The notes beneath the pieces are model-generated. The model was given only the letters and a program-made list of their open reading frames with translations. It searched no databases and was not told where the DNA came from. 6,718 nucleotides of DNA from CAYFJO01 sp964343305 (GTDB lineage Bacteria; Planctomycetota; Planctomycetia; Pirellulales; Pirellulaceae), in assembly GCA_964343305.1 (NCBI GenBank), contig CAYFJO010000552.1, positions 1 through 6,718 on the forward strand. The letters run 5' to 3'. The stretch's first letter is position 1. Each line of letters begins with the position of its first letter. The position numbers were made by a program, and so were the translations under genes. Of the stretch, positions 1 through 4,293 are shown in pieces.

Positions 1-1
1 C

Positions 2-268
2 GAGAACTTCCGCCAGGGCGACGTGGCTCAGGTCTTTGCCGGCATGCGACGGCTTGGCCTAACGACAACCGTCGAGCAGGTAACGCCCGTCATCGCGGCG
101 GCCGAAGACTTGTCGCGGCGGCGACTCAGCGAAGCCGTTCCGGTCGTACCGGTCGAGCATGAAGCGGGTGTTGGTGAGTTGGCAGCGCGATTGCTGCTGG
201 CTGGTCAGCCTGAGGATCTCGACAAGCAGGTGCTGCCAGCGGTCGAGCAACTGTTGTTTGCTATTTAA
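2..268 (+). CDS. 3' end of an unrecognised gene (5' end outside window)
   Basis: The reading frame is open from the left edge and stops with TAA at 266-268. A GTG at 23 could be read as a start, but the frame continues upstream without a stop (codons for E-N-F-R-Q-G-D precede it), so this is most likely the C-terminal 88 residues of a longer protein. The visible part is mostly helical-looking, rich in Ala, Leu, Glu and Val, with a short Pro/Val-rich linker (VPVVPVEHE) between two helical stretches. It has no signal peptide, membrane segment or catalytic motif that I can name. It lies 78 bases upstream of the ARPP-1-like gene on the same strand and is probably co-transcribed with it across the hairpin at 269-327. 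I do not recognise the family. The minus-strand frame over the same bases looks like a shadow. Confidence 0.6.
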   Translation, partial: ENFRQGDVAQVFAGMRRLGLTTTVEQVTPVIAAAEDLSRRRLSEAVPVVPVEHEAGVGELAARLLLAGQPEDLDKQVLPAVEQLLFAI

Positions 269-327
269 CACGGATGCCGCCAGCGTATGGCGACGGTTTC
301 ATCCCTCGCCATACGTTCGGCACCGTG
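269..327 (+). repeat. Strong intercistronic inverted repeat (RNA hairpin)
   Basis: The inverted repeat starts at the base after the TAA of the upstream gene. CACGG (269-273) pairs with CCGTG (323-327), TGCCG (275-279) with CGGCA (318-322), and 282-293 with 306-317 (12 pairs, one G-U). That gives about 22 base pairs interrupted only by a bulged A at 274 and bulged CC at 280-281, closing a 12-base loop (294-305). No T-tract follows, so it does not look like an intrinsic terminator. It ends 9 bases before the GAGG ribosome-binding site of the next gene. Possible roles are an mRNA processing or stability element, a translation-coupling structure or a dispersed palindromic repeat; the sequence alone does not decide. 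Confidence 0.75.
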
Positions 328-336
328 AGAAGTATT

Positions 337-340
337 GAGG
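337..340 (+). promoter_or_regulatory. Ribosome-binding site of the ARPP-1-like gene
   Basis: GAGG at 337-340 sits six bases before the ATG at 347. It supports that start over the in-frame TTG at 335, which would overlap the site itself. Confidence 0.65.
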
Positions 341-346
341 TGTACG

Positions 347-1408
347 ATGACACAATTGAAGACACAACTCGTTAAGCCTGAAGTTCAGGCAGCGCCGCGG
401 CGGTTCAGCGGATTGCTGGCCGGCCTGGAAGCGGGTCCCGTCGTCTCGTGGGGACTGCTGGAAGTGGTCTCACTGCGATTGGCGGCAGGTGTCGACGCCA
501 AGGCTCGTGAGCGATTTGCTTCGCCCGAAGAGCACTTGGAACTGGTCGACGTGCCCACGTACGGTACGGTCGTGTTCCGCAACACGTCGAAGGACGCACG
601 GCTGATCGCGCCGATGCACGTCGGTTTCTTCCAGCCTGGTGCGCAAAACCATGCCACCGCCCGCGCGTTAGTTTTGGACGCTGGCGAAACGCTCAAGACG
701 ACTGACTGCTTCTGCGTCCAGGCGGCGCAGGGTGGTTTGTTAAAGGAATCGCAGCAGCGATTCTTGATGCTGCCGCTGGGATTGCGACATCAGGCGTTGG
801 CCAAGCGGCACAGTGAGGGTTACTCCCGGCTGTGGGACGAGATCGACGGCTACACCCGACATTACGGTGCTGCCACTGGCGGTCACCTGGAGCGGTTCCT
901 GCGGCCGAACTTCTCGCGACTGCTGCCATTGCGGCACGCGTTAGAGACGGTAAACGGTCAAATTGGTGCGGCTTACTTTATCGCTGGTCGTTTGGCTGGC
1001 GTGGAAGTAGCGCCCAACGAGGTTTACTGGCACGGGCTCGCGCCGGTGCTGGCGATGTATTGCTACGGACCGGCAGCGCTTCTTGCTGAGCGACGTGGTC
1101 ATGGGCGAGTCAGCGAGCTGCTCGACCTGGAAGACCTCGCTGATTTGAATGACCTGGCAGATCGCTTGCGTGACGTTCGCGCTCGCGAAACGGCGGGCCG
1201 CGCCGACATCGTCGAAGAACTGGCCACGGTGTTCTTCGACCAGCAGGTAGATGAGGATCGGCACGGATTGCGTGTAACGACCCTCGGCTACAAGCCGTGG
1301 GCCGGACAGGTTGTTCGTGACGACCGCCAGATTATGTACGCCTCAGTCTTCCGTGACGTCGTCGCCGAACTCGGCCGCGACGGAAAGGACGTGGCTGAGG
1401 TCAATTAA
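347..1408 (+). CDS. ARPP-1 / DUF6569-like domain protein
   Basis: Start ATG 347 is preceded by GAGG; stop TAA is at 1406-1408; 353 residues. No signal peptide or membrane helix, so probably cytoplasmic. Residues about 65-145 show the pattern I associate with the ARPP-1 domain (ARG and Rhodanese-Phosphatase-superfamily-associated Protein, DUF6569): a strand ending V-F-R-N-T-S (75-81), a hydrophobic strand, a G-A-Q-N-H element at 98-102 in the place of the family's G-x-Q-N-R, then a strand ending in a Cys-rich T-D-C-F-C-V (119-124). A later block at 205-226 (QIGAAYFIAGRLAGVEVAPN) matches the family's Gly-rich strand pair near the end of the domain. Residues about 257-300 are Leu/Asp/Arg-rich and likely helical, and the last 50 residues form a separate tail not explained by ARPP-1. 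The biochemical function of ARPP-1 is not established to my knowledge. It probably shares a transcript with the truncated upstream gene. The assignment is by remembered motif pattern, not by search. Confidence 0.7.
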   Translation: MTQLKTQLVKPEVQAAPRRFSGLLAGLEAGPVVSWGLLEVVSLRLAAGVDAKARERFASPEEHLELVDVPTYGTVVFRNTSKDARLIAPMHVGFFQPGAQNHATARALVLDAGETLKTTDCFCVQAAQGGLLKESQQRFLMLPLGLRHQALAKRHSEGYSRLWDEIDGYTRHYGAATGGHLERFLRPNFSRLLPLRHALETVNGQIGAAYFIAGRLAGVEVAPNEVYWHGLAPVLAMYCYGPAALLAERRGHGRVSELLDLEDLADLNDLADRLRDVRARETAGRADIVEELATVFFDQQVDEDRHGLRVTTLGYKPWAGQVVRDDRQIMYASVFRDVVAELGRDGKDVAEVN

Positions 1409-1414
1409 CCAAAC

Positions 1415-1462
1415 AGACAGCCAACCGTGGCCGAGCGAACCTCGGCTGCGGCATGGTTGTCT
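1415..1462 (+). repeat. Imperfect 20-bp hairpin after the ARPP-1-like gene
   Basis: Bases 1415-1423 pair with 1454-1462 (nine pairs, one G-U). After a small 1x2 internal loop (A1424 opposite C1452-A1453), bases 1425-1435 pair with 1441-1451 (eleven pairs, two G-U), closing a five-base loop CGAAC. The hairpin begins six bases after the stop codon at 1408. Only TCTTAAG follows, so the T-tract is poor. It may be a 3'-protecting or processing hairpin of the upstream mRNA, or the first element of a structured leader for the HD gene. Confidence 0.65.
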
Positions 1463-1470
1463 TAAGAAAC

Positions 1471-1560
1471 AAGCCCGGAACTTTTCGGACTACCGATCGG
1501 GACAACGTTCCGAGTTGCCAACACGCTCAACCGTCGGCGTTCGGATGACTCTCCGGGCTT
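1471..1560 (+). ncRNA. Possible multibranched RNA element
   Basis: AAGCCCGGA (1471-1479) is perfectly complementary to TCCGGGCTT (1552-1560), nine pairs enclosing 72 bases. Inside is a seven-pair hairpin (1497-1503 with 1507-1513, one G-U, loop AAC) and weaker possible three-pair stems (CGG/CCG at 1486-1495; CCG/CGG at 1531-1544). It lies between the hairpin at 1415-1462 and the terminator-like hairpin at 1576-1610, so the whole stretch 1415-1620 reads as a chain of RNA structures. I matched it to no known RNA family. It could be a cis-acting leader, a small RNA ended by the terminator, or chance pairing in a GC-rich spacer. The call is tentative. Confidence 0.3.
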
Positions 1561-1575
1561 TAATTCAATCTTTGC

Positions 1576-1619
1576 CGGCCCCAGGTTGCATCATCGCGAC
1601 GCTGGGGCCGCTTTCGTTT
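1576..1619 (+). terminator. Intrinsic terminator-like hairpin in front of the HD gene
   Basis: CGGCCCCAG (1576-1584) pairs perfectly with CTGGGGCCG (1602-1610). Inside, GTTGC (1585-1589) pairs with GCGAC (1596-1600, one G-U) around loop ATCATC, with G1601 bulged. The fourteen-pair stem is followed by a T-rich run (CTTTCGTTT, 1611-1619), as expected of a factor-independent terminator reading rightward. It lies 168 bases after the ARPP-1-like stop and only 37 bases before the HD gene start, so it may be the end of the upstream unit or an attenuator within the leader of the downstream one. Confidence 0.65.
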
Positions 1620-1635
1620 GCTACGATGGAACAAT

Positions 1636-1639
1636 GGAG
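1636..1639 (+). promoter_or_regulatory. Ribosome-binding site that selects a GTG start
   Basis: GGAG at 1636-1639, inside a GGAGAGAGAG purine run, lies eight bases before GTG 1648. The frame opens earlier, at a TTG (1618), but that lies in the terminator T-tract and has no purine-rich site in front of it, so GTG 1648 is preferred. Confidence 0.55.
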
Positions 1640-1647
1640 AGAGAGTC

Positions 1648-2214
1648 GTGACGGACCTACATTTACCATTCAATTTGGAGAATGAACTCGAACAGCGCAT
1701 TGCTGACGATCCAGCTTGGCGAGAGGGAGTCCAATGGGGACGACCACGCCATGGCCATCCCGAAGGCACGATCAAAGCGCATGTCGCCGCCGTGCTGGAC
1801 AACGTGGAGAGTTTCTACGGCGACAGTCCACTACGGCGAAAGCTGCGACTGATCGCGTTAGTTCACGATACCTTCAAGTACCAGGTAGATATGGATCACC
1901 CCCGGTCAGGTGAAAACCATCACGCGATGCGTGCGCGTCGATTTGCCGAACGTTTTGTTGACAATCAGGATGTGCTAGATGTGGTCGAACTACACGATGA
2001 AGCGTTCAATGCCTGGCAACTCGGAAATCGTGACGGAAAGTGGGACAAAGCACGCGCGAGAGCGGAAAGGCTCATAGAACGCTTGAGGGACACTGTCACG
2101 CTCTACTTGGCGTTCTATCACTGTGACAATGCGACGGAAGGCAAGGCGCCCGGTTGTCTGGAGTGGTTTCGTGGCTTGTGCGATAACTCAGCAGGAGTCC
2201 TCAATGAACATTAG
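1648..2214 (+). CDS. HD-domain metal-dependent phosphohydrolase
   Basis: 188 residues from GTG 1648 to TAG 2212-2214. The protein is nearly all one HD domain. Visible candidate metal ligands are H37 and H45 in HPEG-x4-H, the signature H73-D74 (LVHDTFK), H91/H92, H116-D117 (ELHDEAF) and D160 (YHCDNATEGK). The HPEG-x4-H and HDxxK pattern is that of the HD domain found C-terminal in many bacterial CCA-adding enzymes (tRNA nucleotidyltransferases), where it has phosphatase and 2',3'-cyclic phosphodiesterase activity. Here the domain stands alone, with no nucleotidyltransferase part. The extra histidines suggest a two-metal site, which is inference. No signal peptide or membrane helix is visible, so it is probably cytosolic. 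Its last 11 bases overlap the RNase Z-like gene, implying translational coupling. The substrate is unknown; nucleotide or RNA phosphoesters are the likeliest. Confidence 0.85.
   Translation: MTDLHLPFNLENELEQRIADDPAWREGVQWGRPRHGHPEGTIKAHVAAVLDNVESFYGDSPLRRKLRLIALVHDTFKYQVDMDHPRSGENHHAMRARRFAERFVDNQDVLDVVELHDEAFNAWQLGNRDGKWDKARARAERLIERLRDTVTLYLAFYHCDNATEGKAPGCLEWFRGLCDNSAGVLNEH
2193..2197 (+). promoter_or_regulatory. Ribosome-binding site inside the HD gene for the RNase Z-like start
   Basis: AGGAG at 2193-2197 lies six bases before ATG 2204, within the end of the HD gene. It fixes the RNase Z-like start at 2204 and rules out the upstream in-frame candidate at 2123. Confidence 0.8.
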
Positions 2215-3217
2215 ATACGAAGTTCTCGGCGAACCGGGACGAGACAACGCGATGCTCGCCACGGTCAACACTGGGCAGTCACAACATCGACTGCTGTTTG
2301 ACTGCGGTGAAGGATGTTTGGAAAAAGTGCCGCGCGCCGACATACAGGTGATCGAGGTGCTTTTCTTCTCCCACTTCCACATCGATCACGTCGCGGGTTT
2401 CGACGGCTTCTTTCGCTCCAACTGGTACCGGACGGATGACCCCGTGCGCATCTTTGGACCCGATGGTACGCGGAAGATCATTCACCATCGAATGCAAGGT
2501 GTCTCGTGGAATCTAGTCGATAGTGCTCCTGGTGAAGTTCACGTGACTGAATTGAGTGATCACAACCTTGCCACGTCTCGGTATCTCGCCCGTGAGGGCT
2601 TTGCTCAGGAGCATCGGATGGACGAACAGTCTTTCGATGGTGTCTTATATCGTGGTCGTGATTTCAGCGTTGAGGCGCGAGCTATGCACCACGGCATCCC
2701 CAGCATGGCATACCTTGTGCGAGAAAGTGACCGCAGCAACATCGACATGGAAGTACTGGCATCCGAAGGGTACGCACCCGGCCCTTGGTTGAAACAACTC
2801 AAAGACTCGTCAGTTCCCGCGAAAACCGAGATTGAAGTTGCGGGAGCTAGCCGAACGTTGGGCGAATTGCGGGAGCGATTGTTGGTGCATCAACCAGGCG
2901 ACTCGATCGCATATTTGACCGACTTCTGTTTGGAGAGTCAGCAGCGTGAAGACGAACTCGTCGAATTTCTTGACGGCTGCAAGGTCCTTATCTGCGAGAA
3001 CAACTTCCGCGATAGCGACGCTGAATTGGCGCGTAAGAGCTACCACATGACATCCACCGACGTCGGCCGGCTCGCTGCCCGCGTGCAGCCGGAGAAACTC
3101 GTGCTCTTTCACGTCTCCGATCGGTACACGGAGCAAGAATGGAACGAACAACTTGCCGAAGTGCAACTGCAGTTTGAGCGTGCCGAGTTTCCCGCGCACT
3201 GGCTAGAACTGAACTGA
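2204..3217 (+). CDS. RNase Z-like metallo-beta-lactamase-fold hydrolase
   Basis: 337 residues, ATG 2204 to TGA 3217, somewhat longer than typical short-form RNase Z (about 305-320). The order of motifs is that of RNase Z (rnz/ElaC): an N-terminal strand and LLFDCGEG (30-37), the metal motif SHFHIDH (56-62: H57, H59, D61, H62), a second-metal region with H162/H163 (AMHHGIPSMAY), a YAPGPWLKQLK segment (190-200) like the family's G-I-P-x-G-P region, PGDSIAYLTDF with D240, and SYHMTS (H281) followed by LFHVSDRY (H303) in place of the family's H-x-S-x-R-Y. All zinc ligands appear present. Odd points are CENNF (264-268) where RNase Z has HEATF, and SHFHIDH rather than the usual THLHGDH. RNase Z cuts pre-tRNA 3' trailers; this divergent relative may act on tRNA or another phosphodiester. 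It is coupled to the HD gene and faces a minus-strand gene 26 bases away without an evident terminator. Confidence 0.88.
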   Translation: MNIRYEVLGEPGRDNAMLATVNTGQSQHRLLFDCGEGCLEKVPRADIQVIEVLFFSHFHIDHVAGFDGFFRSNWYRTDDPVRIFGPDGTRKIIHHRMQGVSWNLVDSAPGEVHVTELSDHNLATSRYLAREGFAQEHRMDEQSFDGVLYRGRDFSVEARAMHHGIPSMAYLVRESDRSNIDMEVLASEGYAPGPWLKQLKDSSVPAKTEIEVAGASRTLGELRERLLVHQPGDSIAYLTDFCLESQQREDELVEFLDGCKVLICENNFRDSDAELARKSYHMTSTDVGRLAARVQPEKLVLFHVSDRYTEQEWNEQLAEVQLQFERAEFPAHWLELN

Positions 3218-3243
3218 GAGCGTCTTTACTTTACTGCAACTTT

Positions 3244-3531
3244 TTAGGCCGTCGACGGTGCCTTTTCCTTCATCAACACCATCTTGATCGCTAACCAAGG
3301 GAAGAAGAAAAAGACAAACACTACGAGTTTGAAGATGCCCATTCCGGCATAGTGCATCACATTCAGTTCGTGCTTTGATAAGTCAAACATCTCGCCGTGC
3401 ACGTTGTAAATCACATCGCCTGCGAACAAGAACGCGCCGGCCCAAAACAGCAGTACAGCGAATCCAAAGAGCCCGCAGCGCAACAAGACCTTACCGGTCG
3501 CTTCTAATAGTTCTCTATTCGTTTCTGACAT
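3244..3531 (-). CDS. Small two-helix membrane protein (DUF6868-like)
   Basis: 95 residues from ATG 3529-3531 (minus strand) to TAA at 3244-3246. The frame extends upstream to 3723, but that part crosses the terminator at 3631-3664 and has low-complexity shadow sequence, while ATG 3531 has AAGGAG eight bases upstream. Two hydrophobic helices are visible, about residues 16-38 and 64-87, separated by a conserved-looking loop with VHGEMFDLS and MHYAGMGIFK. This H-x-x-x-F-x-L-S ... H-Y-A-G-M-x-x-x-K pattern followed by a hydrophobic helix with F-P-W-L-A resembles the small membrane protein family I remember as DUF6868; its function is unknown. The acidic N-terminus and the Lys-rich C-terminus (MKEKAPSTA) are probably both cytoplasmic. 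It appears to be transcribed alone, after the terminator that ends the Rieske/sialidase unit. Confidence 0.75.
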   Translation of the reverse strand: MSETNRELLEATGKVLLRCGLFGFAVLLFWAGAFLFAGDVIYNVHGEMFDLSKHELNVMHYAGMGIFKLVVFVFFFFPWLAIKMVLMKEKAPSTA

Positions 3532-3539
3532 GGCATGAT

Positions 3540-3545
3540 CTCCTT
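3540..3545 (-). promoter_or_regulatory. Ribosome-binding site of the small membrane protein
   Basis: On the minus strand AAGGAG (3545 to 3540) lies eight bases before ATG 3531. It decides the start of a frame that is otherwise open for another 64 codons upstream. Confidence 0.8.
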
Positions 3546-3630
3546 GGTAAGCTGTTCGATTTTGCGAATTGCCTCTTGGGCGAAATGCCCGCCATTTAGA
3601 CTGGATTCCGTGCTCAACTTTGCCGACGCG

Positions 3631-3664
3631 AAAACGAAAACGGCCCGCCAACTGGCGAGCCGTT
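3631..3664 (-). terminator. Intrinsic terminator of the Rieske/sialidase unit
   Basis: Read on the minus strand, a twelve-pair stem (3664-3653 with 3650-3639, one G-U) closes a two-base loop, in practice a four-base loop AGTT, and is followed at once by a T-rich run (TTCGTTTT over 3638-3631). This is a good factor-independent terminator for transcripts arriving from the Rieske gene, about 200 bases past its stop. It separates that unit from the small membrane protein gene. On the plus strand the sequence after the stem (CTCCA) is not T-rich, so leftward termination is the better reading. Confidence 0.75.
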
Positions 3665-3864
3665 CTCCATTTATGTTGAACATCCAACGGATGGTAATTC
3701 TTGCTGCCGCACCAACAATCCACGCAGTTCAGAAATGTTTGTTATTTGTTGAATCGCTTTGTGCGGCGATAGTTTTCAACATTGCAGCTATCGTGCCAAA
3801 CCAACTTTCGGATGAATCTCGGGTGGATCGGCAATGCGTGTTCTCAATTTGAATACGCCCGGTC
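3665..3864. other. Non-coding 3' region after the Rieske gene
   Basis: With the promoter/leader stretch 3546-3630 and the terminator at 3631-3664, this belongs to a 333-base gap between genes. Open frames crossing it on both strands lack ribosome-binding sites and have no protein-like features, so I take them as shadows. A weak hairpin is possible (CGATAG 3767-3772 with CTATCG 3788-3793, 15-base loop). No direct repeat, tRNA or attachment-site pattern was seen. If the terminator is used, this is an unusually long 3' untranslated region. Confidence 0.5.
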
Positions 3865-4200
3865 TCAGTTTGCTTCGCCGCTTGCAAGCTGAACCTGAAC
3901 TTCTTCACCCACAACGCGAATGGGATAGGACTCGGCATTGAACTGAGGCTTCATCTCGTCGAGATAGGTGCCTTCGCAAATCGAAAACCGCCAATGATGG
4001 ATGCGACAGGCAACCGTAGCGCCTTCGATCGTTCCATGTGCGAGTGACGCGCCCGCATGTGGACATTCGTTGGCGAGTGCGAAGAACTCACCTTCGATAT
4101 TAAAGACGCCGAGCATTGTTCCTGCGACAACGAACATCCGAGCTTCGCCTGCGGGTACGTCGCCGGTTTGGCAGACTCGATGAAAAGTTGGCTCACTCAT
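3865..4200 (-). CDS. Rieske [2Fe-2S] ferredoxin-like protein
   Basis: 111 residues from ATG 4198-4200 to TGA at 3865-3867. It is a single Rieske domain of the small ferredoxin/NirD type. The cluster motifs are C46-P-H48 (ANECPHAGASL) and C65-R-I-H68 (ACRIHHWRF), separated by the usual 16 residues; the two Cys and two His would bind a [2Fe-2S] cluster. The sequence after the second motif (E-G-T-Y-L, then Y-P-I-R-V and a last V-Q-V strand) fits the fold. There is no signal peptide or membrane anchor, so this is a soluble cytoplasmic electron carrier or a subunit of an oxygenase or reductase. No oxygenase or reductase partner is in the window. An in-frame GTG at 4221 is an alternative start, but neither start has a strong ribosome-binding site (GGGTGA lies upstream of ATG 4200). 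It is 93 bases downstream of the sialidase-like gene and probably on the same transcript. Confidence 0.88.
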   Translation of the reverse strand: MSEPTFHRVCQTGDVPAGEARMFVVAGTMLGVFNIEGEFFALANECPHAGASLAHGTIEGATVACRIHHWRFSICEGTYLDEMKPQFNAESYPIRVVGEEVQVQLASGEAN

Positions 4201-4293
4201 GCTACGAGTCACCCGTTTCACTGAACATTATGGATTCGAACGTAAACGATCGCAGAGTCAACAACTTCTACAACAGATCATGGTTTGCTGTAT

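Noticed and set aside
269..327. Integron attC site
   Set aside because: It has one-sided bulges like folded attC, but the required AAC/GTT end boxes and a cassette layout are absent, and no second related copy is in the window.
1473..1559. Possible class II tRNA: seven-base complementary ends GCCCGGA/TCCGGGC, about 86 bases long, with a GTTCGGAT at roughly the T-loop position
   Set aside because: The T-arm stem does not pair (CGGCG against GACTC), no D-arm or anticodon arm can be drawn, and positions 8-9 are wrong. The internal hairpin has a three-base loop unlike a tRNA.
1415..1619. T-box or other named riboswitch ahead of the HD/RNase Z-like genes
   Set aside because: No T-box consensus bulge sequence or other aptamer signature was recognised; only generic structure and a terminator-like stem are visible.
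3218..3243. Shared bidirectional terminator between the convergent RNase Z-like and membrane protein genes
   Set aside because: The 26-base spacer is T-rich but contains no stem; only short direct repeats (CTTTA) are visible.
3766..3794. Second terminator after the Rieske gene
   Set aside because: It offers only about seven pairs with a 15-base loop and no T-tract on the minus strand; the hairpin at 3631-3664 is far stronger.
3535..3852. 105-residue open frame on the plus strand
   Set aside because: It starts inside the ribosome-binding region of the minus-strand gene, runs through its terminator hairpin, lacks its own ribosome-binding site and has no protein-like features.
4233..4241. GTTCGAATC on the minus strand, resembling a tRNA T-loop
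   Set aside because: The flanking bases do not form a T-stem, and no acceptor or anticodon arms surround it.
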